Below, one piece after another: positions 8,058 through 17,028 of a stretch of DNA of 31,639 nt. The notes under the pieces are model-generated. The model was given only the letters and a program-made list of their open reading frames with translations. It made no database searches and was not told the origin of the DNA. Each line of letters starts with the position of its first letter. Position 1 is the first letter of the stretch. The DNA is from Candidatus Corynebacterium faecipullorum. GTDB taxonomy: Bacteria > Actinomycetota > Actinomycetes > Mycobacteriales > Mycobacteriaceae. The position numbers and the translations under genes are program-made. The stretch is from the NCBI GenBank assembly GCA_019114925.1, contig DXEO01000008.1:1-31639 (forward strand). The letters are read 5' to 3'.

Positions 8058-8893
8058 TTGCCGTGGCGTTTGTCGGGTTTGTGGGATTCATGCAGTGGGT
8101 AGACGCGGACAGCGTGATCGGTGATGACGGCGTGGCTGCCGGATACCGCGCTAAGACGGGTCGCCCGCTGGAAGCATCGTTTGCGGGCGAGGGACCGCAC
8201 GAGGTCGACGTACGGCGCGACGGCGACGTGACCATCGCGGCACCGACAGGCGCGGGACCATTTCCGGCGGTGGTCATGGCTAATGGCACGAACACGCCGT
8301 TGAGTAGCTACCTGCCCGTGGCGGAACACCTGGCTAGTTGGGGCTTCGTGGTTGTCGGCGACGAGACTCCCCACACTGGAACAGGAGAGAATGTCGTGGA
8401 CTTGATCGAGCGATTGCCGGAACTGGATTCTCGCGTGGACCGATCACGGGTCGGTATTTTCGGACACTCACAGGGTGGTGCGGGCGCTATCAACGCAGCG
8501 TCCCACACGGAGGTAGCAGCCGTGTATGTGGCGAGCCCGGCCTCCCACAAGGTGGCACAGTCCAATGACTGGGACTACACCACCGCGAACGTAGAGGCAC
8601 CGTTGTTCTTGATGACGAGCGATGGCCGTTCGGACCGCTGGCTTGTCAGTCCGTGGTCAGACCTAGAGGAAAGCTTTGAATCAGCCGGTGGCCCGGCGGT
8701 TATTGCCCGCCGACTGGGCGCGGACCACAAGGACGTTCTTGAGTTTGGGGATGGTTATGCCACCGCGTGGTTCCGCTATATCCTCGCTGATGATCCTGAG
8801 GCACGAGACGTGTTCTTTGGTACTTTATCAGCGGGCGCCGGTGAGCTAGCGAGCAACGAACTCTGGGACCGAGTGGCCACCCACGGCTGGTAG
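8054..8893 (+). CDS. Exported or anchored alpha/beta hydrolase
   Basis: A 279-residue protein. The frame stays open back to 7853, but the upstream part is not convincing protein. From the ATG at 8054 the protein begins MIAVAFVGFVGFMQW, a short hydrophobic segment that could be a signal anchor. The hydrolase domain has an oxyanion-side strand PFPAVVMANGTNT, the nucleophile elbow GHSQGG (with Gly-Ala-Gly after it), and a late Asp/His pair (LGADHKDVLEFGDG) that could complete the triad. The architecture resembles the dienelactone hydrolase, chlorophyllase and PET-hydrolase-like secreted esterases, but the substrate is unknown. The 5' end may be frameshifted (see the seven-codon ORF). No obvious operon partner. 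Confidence 0.75.
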   Translation: MIAVAFVGFVGFMQWVDADSVIGDDGVAAGYRAKTGRPLEASFAGEGPHEVDVRRDGDVTIAAPTGAGPFPAVVMANGTNTPLSSYLPVAEHLASWGFVVVGDETPHTGTGENVVDLIERLPELDSRVDRSRVGIFGHSQGGAGAINAASHTEVAAVYVASPASHKVAQSNDWDYTTANVEAPLFLMTSDGRSDRWLVSPWSDLEESFESAGGPAVIARRLGADHKDVLEFGDGYATAWFRYILADDPEARDVFFGTLSAGAGELASNELWDRVATHGW

Positions 8894-8938
8894 CTCGCAG
8901 CACCCCACGCGGTGCACCCGAAACATTCACAAAAATCA

Positions 8939-8979
8939 GCAGCCCTGATAAATTTCAAATGAATTATCAACCGGGCTGC
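8939..8979. promoter_or_regulatory. Bulged inverted repeat upstream of nagA (operator or terminator)
   Basis: GCAGCCC plus TGATAA (8939-8951) pairs with TTATCA (8964-8969), a 3-base bulge, then GGGCTGC (8973-8979). No T-run follows on the plus strand, so a pure terminator for the hydrolase gene is not convincing. It sits 37 bases before the nagA ATG, where a repressor of GlcNAc genes could bind. It does not match the DasR box that I know. Confidence 0.4.
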
Positions 8980-9015
8980 GCCACGCCAGCCTGTACAAGC
9001 AGAATCGAATGAGTC

Positions 9016-10173
9016 ATGCAGACAGAGGCGAAAGGCCACGTCGAGGGCCTCTACATCGATGAGAACTTCGAGCTGCGCGCCGGGGCCGTCACGTTCGGGG
9101 AGAATATTGAGGGCATAAAGCTTGGCGCTGTCCCCCAAGCCGAGGCCGCCTGGCGCGCCGGGGACCCGGATGCGTTGCTGTGGGTGCCCGGCTTCGTGGA
9201 CTTGCACAACCACGGCGGCAACGGCGGGGGATTCCCCAACGGCGACTATGAGCAGTGCCTGGCCGCCGCCCGCTTCCACCGCGCGCACGGCACCACGACG
9301 CTGCTGGCCAGCTTGGTCTCCGGCACGCAAGAAGAACTATGCGCCCGGGCGGAGCTTTTGGCCCAGCTGGCTGAGGAAGGCGAAATCGCCGGCATCCACA
9401 TGGAGGGCCCCTTCATCGCGGCGGCCAAGTGCGGCGCGCAGGACCCTTCGCGCATCGTGCCTGGCGACCCGGACTTCTTCCGCGCGGTCATCGCCGCGGC
9501 CCGCGGCCACCTGCGTTCGATTACCTTTGCGCCGGAAACAGACAACGTCGACAAGCTGCTCGAAGTCTGCGCGGAGCATGGCATCATCGCTAGCCTGGGC
9601 CACACCGTGGCCGACTACGACACCATGCTGAGCGTTATCGCCCAGGCCAAGGAACTCGGCCTGACCGTGACTGGAACGCACCTCTTTAATGGAATGCCTT
9701 CTATTCACCACCGCGCGCCGGGCCCGGTAGCCGCCTTGCTCACCTCAGCGAAGGCGGGGGATGCATTCGTCGAGCTCATCGCAGATGGCGTGCATCTTGT
9801 CGACGGCGCCGTGGACATGGCTCACAGCCACCGCGCCTTCGCCATCACTGATGCCATGGCGGCCGCTGGCATGGCCGACGGTGACTATGAGCTGGGCTCC
9901 CTCCCCGTCACCGTGAGCGGAGGAGTCGCGCGCGTGCCCAGCGGTGCCATCGCGGGCGGCACCTCTACTTTGTCCCAGCAATTCGCCAGCTTCGCCGCAC
10001 GTCATGGGCTGGGCGAGGCGGTGCGTTTTACCTCCACCACGGCCGCCGACGTGCTGGGGGAGACGGATCTAGGCCGAATCGCGGTTGGTGCACGCGCCAA
10101 CCTGGTGGGACTCAATGCCCAGATGGAACCGGTGCGCGTCATCGTTGATGGCAGCGAATTCGTAGACTCTTAA
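9016..10173 (+). CDS. nagA: N-acetylglucosamine-6-phosphate deacetylase
   Basis: Removes acetate from GlcNAc-6-phosphate, the first cytoplasmic step after uptake by the PTS. The 385-residue protein belongs to the amidohydrolase superfamily. Motifs in order: VPGFVDLHNHGGNGG (metal-site HxH), GIHMEGPF (metal Glu), ASLGHT and GTHLFNGM (metal His residues), ADGVHL, and FAITDAMAAAG (catalytic Asp). Length is typical. It is the first gene of nagA-nagB-nagE, 31 bases before nagB. The ATG at 9016 has only a weak ribosome-binding site. Confidence 0.95.
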   Translation: MQTEAKGHVEGLYIDENFELRAGAVTFGENIEGIKLGAVPQAEAAWRAGDPDALLWVPGFVDLHNHGGNGGGFPNGDYEQCLAAARFHRAHGTTTLLASLVSGTQEELCARAELLAQLAEEGEIAGIHMEGPFIAAAKCGAQDPSRIVPGDPDFFRAVIAAARGHLRSITFAPETDNVDKLLEVCAEHGIIASLGHTVADYDTMLSVIAQAKELGLTVTGTHLFNGMPSIHHRAPGPVAALLTSAKAGDAFVELIADGVHLVDGAVDMAHSHRAFAITDAMAAAGMADGDYELGSLPVTVSGGVARVPSGAIAGGTSTLSQQFASFAARHGLGEAVRFTSTTAADVLGETDLGRIAVGARANLVGLNAQMEPVRVIVDGSEFVDS

Positions 10174-10204
10174 AAACACTCTCATTCACATCAGGAAGGC
10201 ACTC

Positions 10205-10969
10205 ATGGAAATCCTCATCCGCTCCACCCCTGCCGAGGTGGCCGTCGCGGCCGCCGATATCCTCGCAAGCTACGCCAATACCTCAGCCACCATGGGGCTG
10301 GCCACCGGCTCCACCCCGGTGGCCACGTACAAGGAGCTCATCGCCCGCCACGAGCGCGACGAGGTCAGCTTCGCAGGCAGCCACGCTTTTCTTCTCGACG
10401 AATACCTAGGCCTCGCCCCCGAGCACGAGCAGTCCTACTACGCTACCATCCGCCGTGACTTCACCAGCCACGTCGATTTTGATGATGCCCTGGTCAAGAG
10501 CCCAGAAGGCAACGCCGCCGACCCCGTGGCAGCCACCGCCGCCTATGACCAGGCCATCCGGAATGCGGGCGGCATCGATATCCAGTTGCTTGGCATTGGT
10601 GCGAATGGCCACATTGGCTTCAACGAGCCCTCGAGTTCCCTGAAGTCTCGTACCCGCGTGGTGGCCCTGCACCCGCAGACTGTGCAAGATAACTCCCGCT
10701 TCTTCGACAACTTGGAGGAGGTTCCGCGCCAGGCGCTGACGCAGGGCTTGGGCACGATTAGCGAGGCCCGCCACCTGCTCCTCATCGCCACCGGAACCAA
10801 CAAAGCCAACGCGGTACAAGCGATGGTCGAGGGACCTCTCTCAGCGCGCTGCCCCGGCTCGGTGCTGCAGTTGCACCCGCGCGCAACCGTGATCGTTGAT
10901 GAAGCCGCCGCTGCTCTCTTGGAGGACCGCGAGTACTACCTCTTCGCGGACCAGAACAGGCTGCACTAA
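10205..10969 (+). CDS. nagB: Glucosamine-6-phosphate deaminase
   Basis: Converts glucosamine-6-phosphate to fructose-6-phosphate and ammonia, feeding glycolysis. The 254-residue protein shows the family motifs LATGSTP (phosphate loop), FLLDEYLGL (catalytic Asp), LGIGANGHIGFNEP (catalytic His and ring opening) and LLIATGTNKANAV. It is slightly shorter than E. coli NagB (266 residues) and lacks the C-terminal part linked to allosteric control there, as usual for Gram-positive forms (family knowledge). AGGAAGG lies about 7 bases before the ATG. Second gene of the operon. Confidence 0.96.
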   Translation: MEILIRSTPAEVAVAAADILASYANTSATMGLATGSTPVATYKELIARHERDEVSFAGSHAFLLDEYLGLAPEHEQSYYATIRRDFTSHVDFDDALVKSPEGNAADPVAATAAYDQAIRNAGGIDIQLLGIGANGHIGFNEPSSSLKSRTRVVALHPQTVQDNSRFFDNLEEVPRQALTQGLGTISEARHLLLIATGTNKANAVQAMVEGPLSARCPGSVLQLHPRATVIVDEAAAALLEDREYYLFADQNRLH

Positions 10970-11014
10970 AGCTCTTCCTTCCACCCCTCTTCCGCTCGAA
11001 AGGACGTTTCAGAC

Positions 11015-13126
11015 ATGAAGATAGATGTCATGGGGCCGCTGCAGCGGCTCGGAAAAGCCCTCATGGGAGCTGTGGCGGTGCTGCCCGTCGCGGCGATCCT
11101 CAGTGGCCTTGGCTACTGGATCTCCAGCGCCGTCGGCCCGGATAACCTCGCCGCCCAGCTGCTGATTAGCTCCGGCGACGCGGTCCTGGCCAACCTGGGC
11201 TGGATCTTCGCTATCGCCATTGCCTTCGGCTTGGCCAAGGATTCCAACGGTGCCGCGGCGCTCTCTGGTTTCTTGGCCTTCGCCACGTTCATGAAACTGC
11301 TCGGCCCCGAGGCCGTGGCCGGCTACCGCGGCATCGAAGGCCCCACCGCGCTGACCGGCGATGAGGCCCTGCAATGGGCCTCGGAAGGCTGGAATGCCGT
11401 GGGCGGCGGAAATGTCCTCTTCGGCATCCTTGCCGGCGTCATGGCGGCCTGGGTATATAACCGCTTCCACGCCACTAAGCTGCCGGACTTCCTGGCCTTC
11501 TTCTCTGGTCGGCGCCTCGTGCCGATTCTTACCGCCATCATCGCTATGGTGATTTCCGGCATCCTCTACTTCGTATGGCCGTTCATCTACAACGCACTCT
11601 TCAACTTCGGTACCTCCATTCAGGGACTGGGAGCGGCGGGTGCCGGTATTTACGGCGTGGCTAACCGCCTGCTCATCCCGACTGGCCTGCACCACGCGCT
11701 GAACTCCGTCTTCTGGTTCGACGTCATCGGTATCAATGACATTGGCAACTTCCAGGCCGGCCAGAAGACCATCGAAGCAGCTGCCGCCGCTACCTCCGCC
11801 GCGGACTGCCCGGGTATCTGGGCGAATGGGCAGTGCACGGTCGAGGGCGTCGTGGGCCGCTACCAGGCGGGCTTCTTCCCGGTCATGATGTTCGGTCTGC
11901 CGGGCGCGGCACTCGCTATGTACCTGCGCGCGGATAAGAAGAAGCGCAAGGTGGTCGGCTCGCTCATGGCGGCTGGCGCCCTAGCCTCCTTCTTCACCGG
12001 CGTGACCGAGCCTCTTGAGTTCTCCTTCATGTTCGTCGCTCCGCTGCTCTACGTGGTGCACGCGCTGCTGATGGGCCTGTCCGTCTTCATCGCTTCTACC
12101 ATGGAGTGGACCGCAGGCTTCGGCTTCTCCGCCGGTTTCGTGGACATGCTGCTTTCCTCGCAGAACCCGCTGGCCAACAAGTGGTACATGTTGCTGGTCA
12201 TGGGCGTGGGCTTCTTCTTCCTCTACTTTGTCATCTTCTACTTCCTCATCGGCTGGCTGAACCTCAAGACCCCGGGCCGCGGCGAGGATGAGGCCGACGA
12301 CGCGGCGGATTCCGCCACGGGCGATGACAAGACCGCAGCCGATGCTGCCCGTATCATCGAGGGCCTCGGCGGCAAGGACAACATCGACTCCCTGGACTAC
12401 TGCACCACGCGCCTGCGCGTGGGCGTCAAAGACCGCGCGCTTGTCGACGACTCCCTGATCAAACGCGCCGCCGTCTCCGGCGTCATCCGCCCCTCCGAGA
12501 AGAGCGTTCAGGTCATCGTTGGCCCGGCCGTACAGTTCATGTACGACGAGGTCAGCCACCAGCTGCGCCACGGTTCCCCGGCCCTGGCCACGACTGGTGC
12601 AGCGATCGCGGCTGGAGCTGCAGCCAGCGTGCCGGCCAGCGCCGGCGCCGCTTCCGCTGACGTCGACGTGTGTGCCCCGTTCGCGGGTGACGTCGTCGAA
12701 CTCTCCCAGGTCCCGGATACCTCCTTTGCCCAGGGCATGGTGGGCGAAGGCTTCGCTGTAATGCCGGATGCCGTCGATGCCTTCGACGTCTGTGCCCCGG
12801 TAGACGGCACCATCACCATGATCTTCAAGACGCGCCACGCCTTCGGCATGAAGACCGCGGACGGGCTGGACCTGCTCATCCACATTGGTATCGACACGGT
12901 GGAGCTCAAGGGCGAAGGCTTCACAGCCTTGGCCAAGAAGGGCGATACCGTCACCGCCGGCACGCCGATCATCGCGGTGGAGGCGCAGAAGCTGCGCGAG
13001 CGCGGCGTCAACCTCATCACCCCGGTGGTGTGCCCGACGGCCAAGCGGGTCGCCGGAGTCGACATCGCTCGCGAGGGCCATGCCCTGCCTGGTGATGTCG
13101 CCGCAACCGTCAAGCGCAGTAGTTAA
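11015..13126 (+). CDS. nagE: PTS N-acetylglucosamine transporter, EIICBA fusion
   Basis: Takes up and phosphorylates GlcNAc through one 703-residue membrane protein. The EIIC domain (residues 1 to ~420) has many membrane segments and the conserved GLHHALNSVFWF and FFTGVTEPLEFSFMF. EIIB follows with the phospho-cysteine in LDYCTTRLRV (C463). An Ala-rich linker leads to EIIA, with the phospho-histidine in LLIHIGIDTVEL (H623). The glucose/GlcNAc family is clear, and specificity for GlcNAc follows from the operon with nagA and nagB and from the linker order C-B-A. C. glutamicum ATCC 13032 is reported to lack NagE, so this operon marks species able to grow on GlcNAc. GAAAGGA precedes the ATG. Confidence 0.93.
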   Translation: MKIDVMGPLQRLGKALMGAVAVLPVAAILSGLGYWISSAVGPDNLAAQLLISSGDAVLANLGWIFAIAIAFGLAKDSNGAAALSGFLAFATFMKLLGPEAVAGYRGIEGPTALTGDEALQWASEGWNAVGGGNVLFGILAGVMAAWVYNRFHATKLPDFLAFFSGRRLVPILTAIIAMVISGILYFVWPFIYNALFNFGTSIQGLGAAGAGIYGVANRLLIPTGLHHALNSVFWFDVIGINDIGNFQAGQKTIEAAAAATSAADCPGIWANGQCTVEGVVGRYQAGFFPVMMFGLPGAALAMYLRADKKKRKVVGSLMAAGALASFFTGVTEPLEFSFMFVAPLLYVVHALLMGLSVFIASTMEWTAGFGFSAGFVDMLLSSQNPLANKWYMLLVMGVGFFFLYFVIFYFLIGWLNLKTPGRGEDEADDAADSATGDDKTAADAARIIEGLGGKDNIDSLDYCTTRLRVGVKDRALVDDSLIKRAAVSGVIRPSEKSVQVIVGPAVQFMYDEVSHQLRHGSPALATTGAAIAAGAAASVPASAGAASADVDVCAPFAGDVVELSQVPDTSFAQGMVGEGFAVMPDAVDAFDVCAPVDGTITMIFKTRHAFGMKTADGLDLLIHIGIDTVELKGEGFTALAKKGDTVTAGTPIIAVEAQKLRERGVNLITPVVCPTAKRVAGVDIAREGHALPGDVAATVKRSS

Positions 13127-13139
13127 AAATCAGCGCGGG

Positions 13140-14825
13140 CTAGTCGGCGTTGCTCAGCAGGCGCGGCACCACTTTGCCCGTGGCATTGCGCGGCAGCTTG
13201 TCCAGGAAGTGGACGTCGCGCGGCACGGAGTGCTCGGCGAGGTTCTCGCGGACCCAGGTGCGGATGCTATCGGCGGTCACGGTGTTGCCCAGGGCATCGC
13301 GCGTGGTCACTGCCCACACAGCGATGCGCTGGAAGGTGGTTTCATCCTCCACGCCGCCGGCATGCACCTCCGCGATGCCCGGCATGGCCTCGAGAACCTC
13401 CGTCACCGACTGCGGGTGCACGTTTTCGCCGCCGACGATGATCATGTCATCCGCGCGGCCCACCACGTGCAGGTAGCCCTCGGGGTCGATGTAACCCAAG
13501 TCCCCGATGGAGATCAGGCCATCAACCTTGTTGAGTGGAATCTTCGGGTTGGTATATCCAATGAGCGCGGTGGAATTGGTCAGGTAAATTTCGCCGACCT
13601 CGCCGCGCGGGACCTCATTGCCATCCTCATCGAGAATGCGCAGCTTGGTGCCGGAGGCAATCTTGCCGCCGATGGTCGGGTCCTTAGCCACCTCTTCCAT
13701 GGTGGCCGTCGATGCCAGCGCTAGCTCCGTGGAGCCATAGACGTTGCAGAGAATCGGGCCGAAACGCTCGTGGGTTTCCTTGACAATCTCCGGGGTCAAT
13801 GCGTGTCCGGCGGAGGCAATGAACTTCAGGCTTGAGGTGTCATATGCCGAATTCGGGTCAACTTCCACCATCTGGCGGAAGAAGACGGGGGAGGAGAGCA
13901 AGCCATCGAGCTGGTAGCGCTGGATATCGTCGAGCGCGGCCGCCGGGTCAAAGACGCGGCGGGTGACAATGGTATTGCGCAGGCCCAGCGCGATGTTGAG
14001 GCAGGCCCAGCCCCACGTGTGGAAGATGGAGGCGGTCATCTGTACCTTTTGGTCCCCGCGCCACGGCACCGCATCAACGATGGAGGCAACCACCACTGGC
14101 AGCGTCGGCTCCGGGCGCATGATTCCTTTAGGAATGCCCGTGGTGCCGGAGGACATCAGCACGATATGGCCGTGCTTGGGCCAGGTGGGAAGCTTGTGCT
14201 TCTCGACGCCCCGCGGATTCTCCACGATCTTGCGCAGCGAGGCCGCCTGCGCCAGCTCAGAGGGAATCTCCGCACCGGACTCGTGGCCAATGACCACGTG
14301 CAGGCCATCAATGGGGCTAGCGCTATTGGTGGGGCTAGAGCTGTCGGCGGGGGCGAGGCGATCAACGAATTCATCGTCGATAACGAGCACGTTGATGCGG
14401 TTTTCTTCGATGCAGCCGGCGAGCTGCTCGGGGGAGGAACCAACGTTGAGCAAAAAGATGTGTGCCCCCGCATAGCCCTTGGCAGCCAGCGGGGTGATGA
14501 TGCCGCGGCCATTGCGCGTCATGACGCCGAGGCGAATTTCCTCAAGGCCCAAAGAAAGCAGCCAGCGCGCGAAGGTACGGGAGTGTTCGCGTAGTTGGCG
14601 GTAGGTGAGTGCCCCGTCATCGTCGATTAGCGCCAGGCGTTCCGGGCAGGTCAGGTAGGCCTGCTCCACTTCGCGGGCGGTGGTGAAGCGGTAGCGCGCG
14701 AGAACCGGTGCGGTCAAAGCCACCGCCCGCGGGCCGCCGGCGGGGCTAATGAGGCCTGCGCGGAAGAGCGAAGGGATAAAGCGCCCGAGGGCAGCGGCGT
14801 GAAAGGCTACATCAGAAAGCTTCAT
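13140..14825 (-). CDS. AMP-forming acyl-CoA synthetase/ligase
   Basis: A 561-residue member of the ANL superfamily that would activate a fatty acid or another carboxylate to an acyl-AMP and then a CoA thioester. Motifs seen: MSSGTTGIPKGIMR (P-loop), NVYGSTELALAS (adenine region), SIGDLGYIDPEGYLHVVGR with the hinge and DDMIIVGGENVHPQSVTEVL, and PRNATGKVVPRLL with the catalytic Lys. The substrate cannot be told. The frame extends to 14885, but MKLSDVAFHAA from 14825 fits family N-termini better and has a purine-rich stretch upstream. It converges with nagE (13 bases between the stops) and is divergent from the SGNH hydrolase. Confidence 0.9.
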   Translation of the reverse strand: MKLSDVAFHAAALGRFIPSLFRAGLISPAGGPRAVALTAPVLARYRFTTAREVEQAYLTCPERLALIDDDGALTYRQLREHSRTFARWLLSLGLEEIRLGVMTRNGRGIITPLAAKGYAGAHIFLLNVGSSPEQLAGCIEENRINVLVIDDEFVDRLAPADSSSPTNSASPIDGLHVVIGHESGAEIPSELAQAASLRKIVENPRGVEKHKLPTWPKHGHIVLMSSGTTGIPKGIMRPEPTLPVVVASIVDAVPWRGDQKVQMTASIFHTWGWACLNIALGLRNTIVTRRVFDPAAALDDIQRYQLDGLLSSPVFFRQMVEVDPNSAYDTSSLKFIASAGHALTPEIVKETHERFGPILCNVYGSTELALASTATMEEVAKDPTIGGKIASGTKLRILDEDGNEVPRGEVGEIYLTNSTALIGYTNPKIPLNKVDGLISIGDLGYIDPEGYLHVVGRADDMIIVGGENVHPQSVTEVLEAMPGIAEVHAGGVEDETTFQRIAVWAVTTRDALGNTVTADSIRTWVRENLAEHSVPRDVHFLDKLPRNATGKVVPRLLSNAD

Positions 14826-14944
14826 AAGGTTCTCATCGAAAAGAGGGGAAAAGAGGTTACGGGGTGGCAGACTCGCCACAATCAAAACGACAACGTGTTA
14901 CGGGTGTTGCTATTGTTACATAAGCTGCAACCGTCGGCGTAGTC

Positions 14945-14950
14945 TATTAT
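14945..14950 (+). promoter_or_regulatory. Candidate -10 hexamer TATTAT for the SGNH hydrolase
   Basis: TATTAT lies about 43 bases before the GTG start in the 168-base divergent region. The -35 is weak, as is common in corynebacteria. Confidence 0.4.
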
Positions 14951-14993
14951 GGTTTCGGTCTAGAACATACTCTCTTGGAAGGACATTAGTCAC

Positions 14994-15809
14994 GTGAAGT
15001 CTACTCAGCGCATTGCCGCCCTCTGCGCCGCCCTCCTCGTGGCGGTTGGATTGGCCCAAGCTCCGCAGGCTGTTGCCGGCGAGCGGAACCTCGTTGCCTT
15101 CGGTGATTCCGTGCTCGCGGACCCGCAATTGGATGTGTATCTGTCCTCGCGATTGGGCTCTTCTCAGCGCAACCCGAGCCTGAACTGCCCGTCCGGCAAT
15201 AACTACGCCAAGCGCACCGCCGCCAAGCTGGGCATGCCGGTGGCGGACTTTTCCTGCTCGGGTGCTGTGTCTATGTCCCAGGGCCCGCAGGTGAATGCGC
15301 AGATCGATGATGCCATCCGCCGCGGCGCGCTCAGTGCGGACACCCAGCGCGTACTCTTCTCCAGCGGGTTCAACGATACATATAACAACGCCGGGCTTTC
15401 CGACGGTGACTTGCGCGCCCGCTGGGTCGGTGCCAACGCGCCGCTGATTCAGAAGATCCGTGCGGCAGCGCCCAATGCCCGCATCCAGATTGTGGGTTAC
15501 CCGACCATCGGCTCGGGCGACCGCTACTGCCTCCTCCACTTTGGTCCGAAGCCGGCCGATGCCACGGCACTGCCGATGGTGCAGCGCTATGAAAATGTTG
15601 CGCAGTGGATGCAGGTGGATCTGGCACGTGCTACCGGAACCGAGTTTGTGGACATGAAGCCGATGACCTGGGACCGCGGTATGTGTGCTGATGCTGATAA
15701 GCGCCTGTGGGCGGGCCTGGTGGACTTCTCCGCAGGGGCGGGTAATCTGCCGCTGCACATTAATGCGCGCGGTCACGAGTTTGTGGCCAACCACCTTGCT
15801 AGCTTCTAG
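14994..15809 (+). CDS. Secreted SGNH/GDSL hydrolase
   Basis: A 271-residue exported esterase or lipase. A signal peptide is clear: KSTQR, then a hydrophobic core ALCAALLVAVGLA, then a likely cleavage after AVA (about residue 28). The four SGNH blocks can be read: VAFGDSVLAD (Ser), FSCSGAVSMS (Gly), SSGFNDTYNN (Asn) and LHINARGHEF (His). Cysteines at C60, C83, C179 and C225 could form disulfides. It starts with GTG, with GGAAGGA 10 bases upstream. Similar corynebacterial proteins are secreted lipases; the substrate is unknown. Confidence 0.88.
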   Translation: MKSTQRIAALCAALLVAVGLAQAPQAVAGERNLVAFGDSVLADPQLDVYLSSRLGSSQRNPSLNCPSGNNYAKRTAAKLGMPVADFSCSGAVSMSQGPQVNAQIDDAIRRGALSADTQRVLFSSGFNDTYNNAGLSDGDLRARWVGANAPLIQKIRAAAPNARIQIVGYPTIGSGDRYCLLHFGPKPADATALPMVQRYENVAQWMQVDLARATGTEFVDMKPMTWDRGMCADADKRLWAGLVDFSAGAGNLPLHINARGHEFVANHLASF

Positions 15810-15835
15810 AGACGCGTTCTTCTGACTTTTCAGTC

Positions 15836-15855
15836 CCGGGCAACGTTGCCCGGGC
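15836..15855 (+). terminator. Rho-independent terminator after the SGNH hydrolase
   Basis: A perfect 20-base palindrome, CCCGGGCAACGTTGCCCGGG, followed by CCTTTCGC. It ends 21 bases before the start of adhE, so it also isolates that gene. Confidence 0.75.
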
Positions 15856-15864
15856 CTTTCGCGT

Positions 15865-15870
15865 ACCCTC
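15865..15870 (+). promoter_or_regulatory. Candidate -10 hexamer TACCCT for leaderless adhE
   Basis: TACCCT fits TANNNT and ends 6 bases before the ATG at 15877. There is no Shine-Dalgarno sequence, and the terminator just upstream forces a promoter into this gap. Confidence 0.5.
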
Positions 15871-15876
15871 GCGGAC

Positions 15877-17028
15877 ATGACTGTTAATGAAAACTTGAAT
15901 GAAAATAACTCCCAGCAAGGCTCAGAGGTTGTCCGCGGCGTGATTGCGCGCGCCAAGGGCGAGCCCGTCGAAACCGTAAACATCGTCGTGCCCGCTCCGG
16001 GCGAGCACGATGTCGTGGTCAAGATTCAGGCCTGCGGCGTCTGCCACACCGACCTGGCTTACCGCGATGGCGATATCGAGGATGCCTTCCCTTTCCTGCT
16101 TGGACATGAGGCGGCGGGCGTCGTCGAGCGCGTGGGCGATGCCGTTACCCACGTCGAGGTCGGTGACTTCGTGGTCCTGAACTGGCGCGCGGTGTGCGGC
16201 GAGTGCCGCGCTTGTAAGAAGGGTGAGCCGAAGTACTGCTTCAACACCCACAATGCCTCCGCGAAGATGGCGCTCGCGGACGGGGATAAGGACGCCGGCA
16301 CCGAGCTCACCCCAGCGCTCGGCATCGGTTCCTTCGCGGAGAAGACCCTGGTCCACGAAGGCCAGTGCACCAAGGTCAATCCGGAGGCAGATCCGGCGGC
16401 CGCGGGCCTGCTGGGCTGTGGCGTGATGGCCGGCTTGGGCGCTGCGGTCAACACCGCGGATGTCCAGCGCGGCGAGTCCGTCGTGGTCTTTGGCTGCGGT
16501 GGCGTGGGCATGGCGGCCATCGCCGGCGCGGTGCTGGCTGGTGCCTCTAAGGTCATCGCCGTGGACCTAGACCCAGACAAGCTGGAGCTGGCCAAGAAGT
16601 TCGGCGCTACCCACACTATTGCGTCGAAGGACAAGTCTGAGGACGAGGTCATCGAGGCAGTCCGCGAGCTCACCGATGGCTTCGGCACCGACGTGGCTAT
16701 CGATGCTGTGGGCATCCCTGTCACCACCCGCCAGGCCTTCTACTCCCGCGACCTGGCCGGCCGCATGGTCATGGTGGGCGTGCCGAACCTCACCAGCCGC
16801 TTCGACATCCCGGCCATTGACTTCTTCGGCCGCGGCGGATCGCTGAAGTCCTCCTGGTACGGCGATTGCCTCCCGGAGCGCGACTTCCCCATGTACGTCG
16901 ACCTCTCCCTGCAGGGCCGCTTCCCGCTGCAGGACTTTGTCACCGAGCGCGTTGGCCTCGACGACGTCGAGGAAGCCTTCGCTACCATGAAGGCTGGCAA
17001 GGTACTTCGATCTGTAGTGGAGCTGTAA
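15877..17028 (+). CDS. adhE: S-(hydroxymethyl)mycothiol dehydrogenase (formaldehyde detoxification)
   Basis: A 383-residue zinc-dependent class III alcohol dehydrogenase that oxidises the adduct of formaldehyde with mycothiol using NAD. Catalytic zinc ligands lie in ACGVCHTDL and LLGHEAAG; the structural zinc cysteines in CGECRACKKGEPKYC; and the NAD-binding motif is GCGGVGMAA. ARAKGEP near the start and the segment FGRGGSLKSSWYGDCLPERDFP are characteristic of the actinobacterial mycothiol enzymes (MscR, and AdhE of C. glutamicum). The next gene, a metallo-beta-lactamase-fold hydrolase, starts immediately after the stop, as in other actinobacteria. The N-terminus has an Asn/Gln-rich extension of ~18 residues before the conserved fold. 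Confidence 0.9.
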   Translation: MTVNENLNENNSQQGSEVVRGVIARAKGEPVETVNIVVPAPGEHDVVVKIQACGVCHTDLAYRDGDIEDAFPFLLGHEAAGVVERVGDAVTHVEVGDFVVLNWRAVCGECRACKKGEPKYCFNTHNASAKMALADGDKDAGTELTPALGIGSFAEKTLVHEGQCTKVNPEADPAAAGLLGCGVMAGLGAAVNTADVQRGESVVVFGCGGVGMAAIAGAVLAGASKVIAVDLDPDKLELAKKFGATHTIASKDKSEDEVIEAVRELTDGFGTDVAIDAVGIPVTTRQAFYSRDLAGRMVMVGVPNLTSRFDIPAIDFFGRGGSLKSSWYGDCLPERDFPMYVDLSLQGRFPLQDFVTERVGLDDVEEAFATMKAGKVLRSVVEL

